Assembly: GCA_024364735.1 (NCBI GenBank)
Contig: JAGFNQ010000878.1
Span: 383,439-447,438, forward strand
Origin: Boesenbergia rotunda
Taxonomy: Eukaryota; Streptophyta; Magnoliopsida; Zingiberales; Zingiberaceae
Direction: 5' to 3'
DNA: 64,000 nucleotides
In this document: in pieces, positions 32,971-43,207 of the stretch
Layout of the letters: each line of letters starts with the position of its first letter
How positions within the stretch are numbered: position 1 is the first letter of the stretch
Translations under genes and position numbers: made by a program
Notes under the pieces: model-generated
Database searches by the model: none
What the model saw: the letters and a program-made list of their open reading frames with translations, nothing else
What the model was told of the DNA's origin: nothing

Positions 32971-34414
32971 CTAGATAGACTTGTCAAAAGTTTCGTGTAT
33001 CTTCTTAGCTATGCAGCTCACAATTGTGTCCTCACTGGAAATTGCATTAGTCAACTCTAGCTGGATTTTCCACGCTTCATGGAAAAATATATTTGCATTT
33101 TGATCTAATGTTGTCATGATAGTGTTTGCAGAGTCGTACAAAAGTTTCAGGTATGTGCACACAACAGTCACCTTCTTCCAGTCATCATCTGTTGGTGCTT
33201 CATTGCAGTTGTCATCACAGGTCTCTAAGAATGGGAATGCATGTCTGTACTCCAACGAAGCAGCCAACATATGGTAAGTTGTGTTCCACAGGTTTGTAAC
33301 ATCAAGAGAAAGAACCTCGGCGACAGGAATTCCAGTTTGTGAGGCAATTTCATCAATTTTTTCAGCCCATTGAGAAACTTTAATCAATTTCACTCTCCCG
33401 AATATTGTATACAATTTCCTGAATTGAAGTAATCAGATCATTTGCTACGACATTCAGTATATTTGCATAACACCGAACAACAAAGAACTGGCCTTTCAGC
33501 ATAAGGGCGTTCTTGTTAGAAAGATGATCTCTGAGATTAACACTGAATGTGTCATGCGATGAACAGTTAGTGTCTAAAGTGATGCTGAACAACTTACCCT
33601 TCATATTCCAATCTGAAAGACTAATACTAATTGCCACACTCAGGGCATTTTCAGAATGAGGTGAGGATACCATAAAGAAGTTGAGCATTCTTCTATGCAA
33701 CTTCCACTCACTGTCAATGAATTGGCCACTGAGGCAAATATACCCAAGAGTCTGACTGGTTGTCCACAGTCCTACAGTTAGACTGATCCTCCCGGGCATG
33801 ATCTGGAAGGTATGCATGAGACTTTGTTTTTCTTTGCGAAATATAGATAAGATTTCACCTTCCATAGTATCAACATCAAAAATGTTAAGTTGTGATTGGA
33901 GACTCTGAACAAAGGACACAAATGCGGAGTTTTCAACCATATGTAGTGGGTACTCATGTAATATCATCATCTTTGCAAGGCATGTGCAACTATGTTCCTG
34001 ATCAAAAACATTGAGCATGCTAGATGTTCTATAGCGTCTTTTGGGTGGATTAGTTGTATCACCTTCAATTTTTGTGGCGGGAGTTAATGGAAGTTGTTGC
34101 CTTTCATTCCTAATCTTAGGACAGGAATGTGAAATGTGCCTCTTAAGATGGCTAGTGCCTGCTAGCTTAGAACCATTACTGTACGCAAAGGTTTGCTTGC
34201 ATAATTTGCAGCGAGCTTTAGTATGCCCACCAGATACAACTTCAACAGTGAAGTGCTCCCAGACCTTTGATTTCTTTCTCCTGCGTCTTGTAGTTATTGG
34301 TGATGTTTCTGCATCCATTGCCTCTGTGCTCACAAGCTCCAAGTTTACAGGAATGTTAACCAGTCCAACATTCATAGGCTCCATATTCATTTCAGAGTAT
34401 GCATAATGTAACAA
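32971..34414 (-). pseudogene. DAYSLEEPER-like BED-finger hAT-derived gene, truncated
   Basis: Minus-strand gene for a nuclear DNA-binding protein derived from hAT transposase. The start is Met at 34414 or the MNMEPMN Met about eight residues on. A basic KKSKVWEHF stretch opens a BED zinc finger at residues 48-97 (CKLCKQTFAY, then HLKRHISHSCP). The transposase-like middle has MPGRISLTVGLWTTSQTLGYICLSGQF and LKLLYDSANTIMTTLDQ. A frameshift at about 33385-33410 puts the rest (33414-32971, LSLDVTNLWNTTYHMLAASLEYR) in another frame. It ends at FDKSI, where the family continues for about 200 more residues including the hAT dimerisation domain; an LTR fragment begins there. DAYSLEEPER proteins are domesticated host regulators in plants. 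This copy is broken. Confidence 0.85.
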
Positions 34415-34599
34415 AATAAGACATTTTACTTGAGGAGCTTTCGACGATGATACCTATTTATTGCAAAAGGGATTTGATGACTGCCATTACTACAAGATTG
34501 ATAGAAAATTTCCAAATGGCATTCACTACCTCTTTTCAACAACAAAACATCTGAAAGTTCAAGACAGAGTTAAATCCACTAAAAGAGCAATACACTCGA

Positions 34600-34860
34600 A
34601 CTTGCCAGTAACAACCGATGAACATGACAACAAATGAGGAGTTTACTACAAAGGAACGCAGGAAAAGGGTGTGTACCACCAGGATCCGCGGGATATCTAT
34701 TTGGAGGCTCCGGTGTGGGAAGGCTGAGGGGAGGACGGCCTCAGTCGACGACGACGGTGGCTGGAGGCCAAGATCCGGCAACAAGGACTACGGCTATGGG
34801 CTAAAAATCGGAGGGAGTTGAGCGCCGCCGTCGCCGAGGGGAGGTTTAGGGTTTTGTCAA
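34600..34860 (-). promoter_or_regulatory. probable 5' leader exon and promoter of the hAT-derived gene
   Basis: GC-rich segment upstream of the BED-finger gene. On the minus strand it begins with a telo-box AAACCCTAAACC (34854-34843), common near plant transcription starts, followed by C/G-rich untranslated-type sequence and possible donor sites near 34680. The intron to the coding exon would run to about 34420. Inferred from composition and position only. Confidence 0.5.
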
Positions 34861-34955
34861 AGTTGAATGTCCATGGGCCAATTCCGTGGGCCATATTTAG
34901 AAAAATAATTTCTGATTTATATATAATATAATTGCACATTGAAATAATGATAATT

Positions 34956-34962
34956 AAAAAAA
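34956..34962 (-). terminator. Pol III terminator of tRNA-Val
   Basis: Seven T residues on the minus strand immediately after the tRNA discriminator base. Confidence 0.9.
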
Positions 34963-35036
34963 TGGCGTCGCCCGGGTTCGAACCGGAGACCTTCGCCGTG
35001 TTAGAGCGACGTGATAACCAACTACACCACGACACC
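34963..35036 (-). tRNA. tRNA-Val (anticodon AAC)
   Basis: Complete cloverleaf on the minus strand. Acceptor stem GGTGTCG pairs with CGACGCC (one G-T), with an A discriminator. The D arm carries GTGTAGTTGGTTATCAC. Anticodon stem TCGCT/GGCGA encloses loop CTAACAC, anticodon AAC. T arm TCCGG-TTCGAAC-CCGGG. No intron, no encoded CCA, as normal in plants. A T7 run follows directly. The 5' flank has a TATTTTAT stretch and a CAA about 15 bases upstream, both usual for plant tRNA genes. It delivers valine to GUU/GUC codons. It seems functional. Confidence 0.95.
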
Positions 35037-35281
35037 AGATGTGTAAGATTGTTAGAATAAAATATTTCTGTTATTTTTATTACCGTTTTCTCCATCCAAC
35101 CTTTGGTTATATATGGCTTCCTCCGCCGCCACTGGTGTCTCCCGCCGTAGATGATGACCGGGAATCGGCGTCGCCTCCAGGTAATTCCTCTTTCCTTAAA
35201 TGAGTCTTTGACCTTGAATTACTCTTTTTTCTTTGGTGGAGTTTAGCATGTGTGCCTTTGGAACAGATGTGCTGATCAACT
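35037..35281 (+). other. short low-copy-looking segment
   Basis: Upstream of the tRNA. At 35114 an ATG opens MASSAATGVSRRR then stops; further on CCTCCAG/GTAATTCC resembles a splice donor. It may be the remains of a host gene's first exon reading away from the tRNA, but the evidence is thin. Confidence 0.3.
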
Positions 35282-36345
35282 GGCGAGTTGATGTTGATTG
35301 AAGAATTTTCACTGATATGTGAATATGGGAAGTCTTCGTGTGTCCCCAAGGGTCACACATTAGACCTAGATGGAGATGAAGGTTAAGATAAGTCAACAAA
35401 AGATAGATCCACTCGGGTAGCTCTGCACTCTGGGATCCTGATTGGAGGAGCTTTTGGCTCTCGACATTAATGGGACAATCCGACAATCAGGCAATCTCCT
35501 CTTCTTCCCGCTCAGTCTCATGGATTGGGTGATCTCCGCTTCTTCCCACTTGACTGGACTAGACAATCTCCGCTTCTCCCTAGTAGGTCCCACCGACCAG
35601 ACGATCTCCGCTTCTCAGTTGGTCCACGGACTGGACAATCTTCGCTTCTCCCGGGTCGATCGCACCAACTAGACGTCACCCCTTCTCGATCAAACGCGAT
35701 CCAATATCCCCGGATGGTCATGCTGACCGGGGGTGCACCTCTTGTATTGACTAGCATGCCTTGTCCATCTCCATTTAACCTTGGTGATCTGACATTATTC
35801 TATTTAATACGCTTCCAACTTCCAATCTAATTAGCTTACAATCCAAGGGCCTCATGACCCAACCCATCATAGAGAACGACACCTATACGGAAACAACATG
35901 TTGGTTGTCAAAGCGCGTGGGATATCATCTTCCGACTTTCATGTCTTAATCCGCATGATACTAATAGATATGATGGGACACTCTCCCTTATTATAGTATG
36001 ATACATGTTTCATTCATGATTAATATGTCATTAATATAAAAGAGAGATATACAGTGACTATATTATAAAAAGGGGTTGACGTCGACAAATGTGAACGGAG
36101 GTGTGTTTAAATCTTAGACTAGACTACTTTTGATTTTCTCTGTTTCTCTCCACCTTTCCCATTGAAACTTACTTGAGCATTGGAGTAGTCATGGCGGAGC
36201 ACCTTGGCAATCATTCTAACCCTCTTCTTCTTCTTTTTTCTCCCTCTCAGGTTTAGTAGACTCTTTGACGAACTCTCTTCAATTGGCTCTCGAACGACTT
36301 CAGTCAACATCATCTCTAACTCACCAGTAGTTCATCCTTCAAAGG
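35282..36345 (+). repeat. LTR-like dispersed block, copy 2
   Basis: Second copy of 29029-30085, same orientation, high similarity over its length with small indels. It ends at TTCATCCTTCAA, where the next element begins (AGGTCTTGATCCCGGGCC). Confidence 0.7.
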
Positions 36346-36613
36346 TCTTGATCCCGGGCCAGCATGCATGTAGCCTGGCCCGGTAGCCTGGCGCCCAGTC
36401 AGAAGGAAGAGGGATAGTGGGCTATAGAGGCCCGTCAGATGGGTGTCCAGCGGGTTTAGGTCCTTAAACTTACGCGTGGTGGCCCACGCTCTTTAGCATC
36501 AGCCTGACCCTGAGCCAGACGTTCATGCTATAAGACTCATCCAGATTTGGCTCCCTGCCGACGCGTGACGGCCCACGCTCTGGGGGTAAGCCCAAATCGG
36601 AGGAGGCGTTACT

Positions 36614-36890
36614 CAGTGCCCCAGTCGGCACCCATACAGGCTCTCAGTCGGCCTCATCCCTCAGTGCCTCCAGTCGGCACCTACATAGGCCCTCAGTCGG
36701 CCTCTACATCCAGTGCCTCCAGTCGGCACCCACACAGGCCCTCAGTCGACCTCTACATCCAGTGCCTCCAGTTGGCACCCACACAGGCCCTCAGTCGACC
36801 TCTACATCTAGTGCCCCCAGTCGGCACTCACACAGGCCCTCAGTCGGCCTCTACACCTAGTGCCTCAATCGGCACAACCACTCCCTAACA
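36614..36890 (+). repeat. 49-bp tandem repeat, six copies
   Basis: CAGTGCCTCCAGTCGGCACC-type units start at 36614, 36662, 36711, 36760, 36809 and 36858, a 49-bp period. Each unit pairs AGTGCC with GGCAC, again a small hairpin. Part of the Tat 5' noncoding region; the open frame here is a by-product. Confidence 0.9.
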
Positions 36891-37207
36891 CCAGAATACC
36901 AGAAGCTGTACGGGATCGGTGCAAGACTGAAGCCATCCTAGTACCAAGTGACGGATATCTCGCCGAGGTATTGATTTCCCTGTCATATCCTGTGCCCCAT
37001 ACCAAGCCCACATACCCTGATGTCAGGCCGAGCGGTGTCCAACAACACCAACCTTTAAGTTGACAGTGCCCCTTTCCTTAATACAGCATGCGCTACTTTA
37101 TCCTGCCACCTCTGGGCATGCATTACTTTGTCCTCGCTATGGGACAACAGGTGGCAGGCAGGGCAGGAGCTGTCAGCTTCCCCGGCTATATAAGCCTCCT
37201 CACTCCA

Positions 37208-39536
37208 TGTAACGCCCCAAAATTCCCATTTTTAGTTCTTAAAGTCCTTAGAATTATTTAGAAATGGTTTAGAAATATTCTAGATATTTTTAGGAATTTT
37301 TAGAATATTTTTATGGAATTTTCCGAGTCCATTTGGTATTTTAAAAAAAAAGAGAAAAAGAAAAGAAAATGGAAAAATAATAAAAACCGGTTAAGTGCAA
37401 CGGGTGGATCGAACCCGCGACCACCGCGAGACGACACAGGCGCACAACCGGCTGGGCTAGGGGTATCGAGCACAACAAAGGACGGAGAGAAGGTTATTTA
37501 AGGAATTGTTAGTTTAATCTGCCTTAAGTATAAATAGATAGTTAAAGAGAGAAATTTTATTTCTCTCCTCTCCAAACCCTCACGCCGACCACCTCTCCTC
37601 TTGGGCGACGCCGACCACCATCAAGGCCAAGGAGGGCCGGCCAAGACTCTTCTCCAAGAGATAATCCTATATTCGGGATCCCCGCGACGAGAGGAACGCG
37701 TAGACGTGAAGAATTCTCTGAGATCTCAAGTTTCTCCCGAGCTCTAGACATTAATCTTGGTTGTAAGTCCAAGATATCAATGTAAGTACTGCTCACCTGC
37801 AGTAAGAGGCGGTTTTTCCGCGAGAATTTCCTTTAAAAGTTTTAAAAAGAGATGTTTCCTTTTTGTTTAAGTTTTTGCATGTTATCTTAGTTCATTAATT
37901 GTTGTATGCTTATGTATAAGTTTATTCATGTACCCTATATGAGTTTAGGGTCTAAGAAAGCTATGAGAAAAGAAAAGAGAAGATAAAGATAAGAAAAGAA
38001 AAGGCCAAGGCCTTAAGAAATCCCCAAAAGTCAAGACTTAGGGATTTTAGCACGCAAGGTGCTCCAGAAAATGCCAAGGCATTTACAGATAAGAAAGAAA
38101 AGTAAGAAAAGCTATTTTATTTTCTAAGGCCAGTACCCGGCGTCCAAGGGCGTCGTTAAAGAAATCCAGGTGTCCAATTCCAAGGTCTTGGCCCTGGTAG
38201 ACCAAGGTCTGCTCTATTAGGATTGGTGGCTCGCTACCCCAACCTTTTAGGGAACGCGCATGAGATGGTACTTACGTCTTCAGTGGATCCAAGTGATTAT
38301 TATTTTTAAGTATATGCTTTAGCAAAGATTTCTAAAGTTTCAGAAAGTTTTCAAAAGTTAAAGAATAGCTAAAGTTTCAAGTTGAGCCAAGAAAAGTAAA
38401 TTGAGATTTATTATTGCTTGAGTATGCATGTTTTGAGCTATACATGTTCTTAGTTTTCTTTCAAGCATATTAGTATCTCATATGATTTTCATATTGTTCT
38501 AGAAGCATGTTTACACATTCGAGATTTTGTGAGCTAGATAGTACTTACTAAGCTTTTGCTTATAGATGCATTTCCTCTTATTGCAGATAAAGGTAAAGGC
38601 AAGCAATTCTGAAGGAAGACGACGAGGCGATGCTGAGTAGAGTGTGTGTGGTGGCTGATTATGGAGAGATCCTTGAGACGAGACATTTTAGTTATTTGAA
38701 TTGCAATGTTTAAGTTTATTCAAATTTCAAGTTCTTGCTTTATGGAGATTATGGAGTATTTGAGTTTTGGATAGTTTTATATGCTAAATTTCTTAGAGTA
38801 AAGATTCCATGTCATTTCCTTTAGCATATATATCCCCATGATTGCATTGGATGAGTAAAAGTGTGAGTAGTTAGAAATATTGATACTTTGTTAGAGAAAA
38901 AGGTGTTTGTGCCAAGATAGTATCAATTTTCCTTTTGAATCGAGTTTTATTGCTTAAAAATGTTTAGAAAAGTTGCAATCACATTTCATAATGCTTTAGC
39001 AAGGTCGTAGAACATGTATTTGGTGTTATAAATTCATAGAAGTCAAGATTGGTACAAACTCTATTGTGAAAGTTTATATAAACTTGTTTAGTTTATTTTC
39101 TTCCATAAAAGTCCTAAATTCAAGTCTATGGATTCGTTTGATTGGCTAAATTGTTTAGGAAACTGATATAGAGTATAGAAATGATGTCGTAGTTTGATAT
39201 GGCTCGAAATTGAAGGAATGGTAGACTTGGAAAGCAAGGGCCGAAACCTGTAAAACTGATTACAGGCGTACCAGTCGACTGCCACGTCACCAGTCGACTG
39301 GTACAGGCAGTTTAAGAAGGGTAAGGCTGTTTTCAACAGGTATTAGCTATGGGATTTGAGAAGAAAGTATGACATGGTATTATTATACATGATTGCTTAA
39401 GTTAGAATATAATTGTTAGCAGAATTTAAAAGAAAAAAAACAAGATTTCCGTAATTTTCTTTAGTCATGTATAAAAGTTGAGAAGTAGAGAAAAGTAATG
39501 ATCCGTCTAAAGACAGTAAGAAGGCGGGTCGCTACA
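37208..39536. mobile_element. solo LTR with 5-bp target duplication CTCCA
   Basis: TGTAACGCCCC at the left end and GGGTCGCTACA at the right, 2329 bp, flanked by CTCCA at 37203-37207 and 39537-39541. Noncoding, no internal region, so a solo Gypsy-type LTR inserted in the Tat leader. It holds a tRNA-like stretch near 37390-37465 (minus strand) and CCAGTCGACTGG-type palindromes near 39265-39300. Confidence 0.93.
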
Positions 39537-39827
39537 CTCCACATTTCTCACGTACGCGCGATAGTGCAATTTCATACTGTTCTATTGCTTTCCATCACCA
39601 CCGTCGAGTACTGACTTGACCGTCGGAGTGCCTGGCTGGGGACTTTTCCCGGTGGGTTCTAACGGTCTCTGTCTTGCAGGTTCGAGGCGATCCAGCTCGT
39701 TAGACCACCTCATCGACCTCGCTCTCCCCGGAGGCTCACTCAGCTGTAAGGGCGTCCAACTCACTTCGCGACAGGATCAAATTTGGAGCTAGAAGAAGAG
39801 ACACCAGCAGCCTGATCGGAAGTGGAG

Positions 39828-40760
39828 ATGGCTGACCCCAACCAGATGACTGTGGATGTCTCGCGCAAGGAGTACGAGGTGTTAATGGCTACACGAGCTC
39901 AGCAGAGGGCCTCCCAAAGACCCTCACAAGCGACCAGTCAGGGACCTCAAGGCCCGAAGCTAGTCGTACGCAGGCCTTCTGGAGGACAAGGTAGGCCCGG
40001 TAGGCCTGAGGGTGGCTCTGCACCTCCCTCGGTGGTCGTCCCCCGGGACCGGGGTGGTGAGGCCCATTCGATGTCAGCAGAGGCCTCTGTGTCCAATCCG
40101 GTGCGAGGGAGGCGATCGGACAAGGGAAAGGCTCCGGCTGACCCTGCTTCAACTACACTAGTACGCAGCCCTTTTGCTCCCTGGGTCTTGGAAGACCCCG
40201 TGCCTCGGCATCTCCGTTTCTTCACCGTCCCTGAGTATGCGGGAACCACGGACCCGGAGGAGCACTTGATGAAGTTCGACAATGCGGCTAGGCTTTATCA
40301 ATATCCGGAAGGCGTCAAGTGCCGAGCCTTCCTACAACCCTCTCTGGTGCCGCCCAGAGGTGGTTCGATTGGCTCCCCAAGGGGTCGGTTACGAGCTTTG
40401 AGGAGCTCAAATGAGTGTTCTTGCAGCACTTCGCTAGCAGTAGAAGGCACCACACGACGAGCCTTAATTTGTTCGCCCTAAAGCAGGGCCCGAAGGAGAC
40501 CCTCAAGGCCTATATCAAGAGATTCAATGATATGGCGATGGACGTGCCTACGGCCACCCAGGAGGTCATGATCAGTGTGTTCTCCCAGGGTCTGCAGGAT
40601 GGGGAGTTTTTCCGCTCGCTGATCATGAAGCCCTCGAAGGACTTGATAGTCTTCTGGGCAAGGCCGTCAAATATATCAACTTGGAGGAGGCGCAGGCTGC
40701 TCGCAGGAAGGAGTCTGCTACTCCAGCACCCCTCCACCCCGGTTAAGGTGCTAGGCCCCT
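39828..40760 (+). pseudogene. Tat gag, broken
   Basis: Starts at ATG 39828 (MADPNQMTVDV). A Gln/Arg/Pro-rich N-terminal part leads to the retrotransposon-gag core: LRFFTVPEYAGTTDPEEHLMKFDNAA near 40210-40290, then in a second frame the AQRWFDWLPKGSV region with a TGA near 40410, and SLNLFALKQGPKETLKAYIKRFNDMAM at 40460-40540. Frameshifts near 40335 and 40655. It would form the capsid. The C-terminal region is cut by an insertion at 40944 and resumes at 42922. Confidence 0.85.
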
Positions 40761-40943
40761 AGGGGGACCTATTCGTAGCCCGCGCGGGCCAGCCGAGCAT
40801 GCAGGTATAGAACGGCGTCATGTACAGCAGGTGGCCCAAGGGTGTTTCCCTGCCCGATGCAGGCCATACTGCACCTTCCACCAAAGCCATGGGCATGCCA
40901 CCGAGGAATGCCATCAAGCTGGTCGGGGTTAAGCTCCGGCCCC

Positions 40944-42916
40944 TGATAACCGTTTTTTGTCGTGTTACGGTTTCAAATACAATTTAAGTACCGAATTCCT
41001 CTAAACTAATGTAGCATAGAGTAACTCGAGTCGTCTCCCAACGAATGTAGTTAATGCATGATAATTCTCATGGTTCGTATCTTATTGCTTTTGGGTTTTT
41101 GGATATGAAACTGGGTTTTGGATTTGAGAGCTATGACTATGAAATGAATAGCAGAGCAAGTATGAAATCTAATCTAATTAAGGAAAGACATTGCAAGTAA
41201 TAAAATCTAATTTAACCTAACTACAATTGCAGCGAAGAAAAGGATAACTAGAAATTAAACATTAACGAAACTAAACATAGAGCAGAACTACAGCATTGAA
41301 GAAATCTACCCTAACCTAGCTTAATTGCATGTAATTGAAGACGTAAAACCTAAAGTAATAGGAAGAGCAACACAAAACAAGAGTTTAACAACTAGGAAAC
41401 ATCACAATTGAAATTAACTGTCTAATAGGCATTTGATCGAACACAAATTGAGCATGTTCTAAATGACTTCCAAAACGTGCAATTTGAATTAGAGAAGTTC
41501 TATCCAGTACAAACGTTCAACAAACAATCTATCTCAACCATTCAAACACAATTAAAATCAATCCACAAGCATCAATTAAAGGAAGAACTTCTGGAAATTG
41601 GAACACAGAACTTGGAAATCGGATGGACTGCTGGAATTTGAATTGCTGTGAAAGAATTCTGCAAAATTTGAGGAAGAAGAAACTGCTAGAGCGAAGATGA
41701 AGGCTAGCTACTGAAAATGCTGTGAAGAAAACATCTGCTGGAAGGAATTGCTGAAGAAAATTTGATGCTGGAAGTAGAAGAACTGCCGGAATTGAAACCC
41801 GGAAATCTGTGAAGAACTGATGGCGATGAAGATGGAAGAGATGTCAGCTAGGGTTCGGAACCCCCAAAACCCTAGCTTGTGTTGGCGTGCGGTGGATGGC
41901 GTTCGGCTACGTTCGGCTAAAGCTCGGAACCCCCAAAGCCCTAGCCTCTGGTCGCCGGTGATGAAACGGAGGAAACTCTCTTCGAACCCCGACAGAGAAT
42001 TCCTTTCTCTCTTCTCTTCGAACCCCGACAGAGAAAAGGTGGAGATGGAACTCAGTGAAGAAGATGGCGATGATGGAACTCCGGCCGGCTAGGGTTCGGA
42101 ACCCCCTTGCCCTAGATCGTGCAATGGCCGGAGGAGATGGAGAAGGTGAAGAGGAAGAGGAAGAAGTCGGGAACCCCCCGAGCCTCGTCTCTGTGTTGTC
42201 GCCTCCCGTCTCCCGTCTGCCCTAGCTCGCAATGGCTGGCCCCCTTTTGTTTGTGGCTGCGCGTGGCTCGGTCCAGCTCTGGCTCGGCCAAGCAGCTTCA
42301 ATGGATTCAACCCAGCAAATGAGTTCGGTCCAGCTCTGGTTAGCTCAGCCTCAGCCCAGCAGAGAATCAGTTCAGTCAGCTGCCCGGTTCAGTCAGGGAT
42401 CCGGTTCAGTCTTGGTTCAGCCAAACAGCTTGAATTGATTCAATCAAATAGCTCAGCCAAACCATATAATGATGGAAGCAACGGACGGCTGAGATCAATT
42501 TGACTTCATCCAACGGTCGGATGACTTCTGATTTGGCTGAAATTTCCAGATATTGATCTATGGTCAGGATTGATTCTATCTTGAACTCGGATTGACTAGA
42601 AGATGACCGATGGCTCAGATCTAGCCGTTCTCTGAAATGGACGGCTCCTAATAATCCGATGCTTGATCCTTTCAATCTGGATCCAATGCTGACTCAAGTC
42701 TGACCCACTTTTGATCTAGGTCCATGATCAATTGAAGCCTACAAAATAATATCCAAATTTAGTGCCAAAAATATCCCAAATATACAAAGATTAGAATTAG
42801 AAGCCAAAATGAAGGGAATACATGAAACCTAATACAAATGCAAACTTAAGCATATAAAATATGGATCAAACATGGATTTTAGAGCCTAAAATAATCAGCA
42901 AAAATGGTGGTTATCA
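40944..42916. mobile_element. LTR-like insertion with 5-bp duplication GCCCC
   Basis: TGATAACC at the left end and GGTTATCA at the right, 1973 bp, flanked by GCCCC at 40939-40943 and 42917-42921. TG/CA ends plus a 5-bp duplication fit a solo LTR or a small non-autonomous LTR element. Inside, GGGTTCGGAACCCCC-type palindromes recur near 41853, 41920 and 42092, each next to CCCTAG, and CAGCTCTGG/CAGTTCAGTC repeats lie near 42270-42420. No credible coding sequence. It splits the Tat gag from its protease. Confidence 0.88.
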
Positions 42917-43207
42917 GCCCCCAGAGGGCGAGGGCAACAAACACCTCCCAGGCGGGGTACAAGTCGAGGCGGCCCGCATATTGACCCCGTGGCCGAGGAA
43001 TTGCGAGGAAATCCCCCAGCTGCCCGCAATCTTTTCCCGCCGAGGAACCAAACTGGGGGCGAGGAGATAGAGGAAGAACAAGCCAATCAGCAGAATGTCA
43101 CCAGAGGCGGCGTGCATGTCATCTCGGGTGGACCGACGGGAGGAGACTCCAACCGCGCTCGGAAGGCATAAGTACGCCGACTGGAGATTCACCAGGTTGG
43201 CACTAGC

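Noticed and set aside
34618..34821. 67-residue plus-strand frame near the tRNA
   Set aside because: It lies on the opposite strand to the probable 5' leader of the hAT-derived gene and shows no recognisable domain.
29029..36345. A complete LTR retrotransposon with the two blocks as its LTRs
   Set aside because: No primer binding site, gag or pol between them, no TG/CA ends and no target duplication visible.
36547..36888. 113-residue Pro/Ser-rich frame
   Set aside because: It is the translation of a 49-bp tandem repeat in a retroelement noncoding region.
37390..37465. A tRNA gene
   Set aside because: A and B boxes fit, but acceptor and anticodon stems do not form; kept only as a finding about the LTR.
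41820..42092. 90-residue frame in the 40944-42916 insertion
   Set aside because: Made of repeated GGGTTCGGAACCCCC segments in an LTR-like insertion; no domain recognised.
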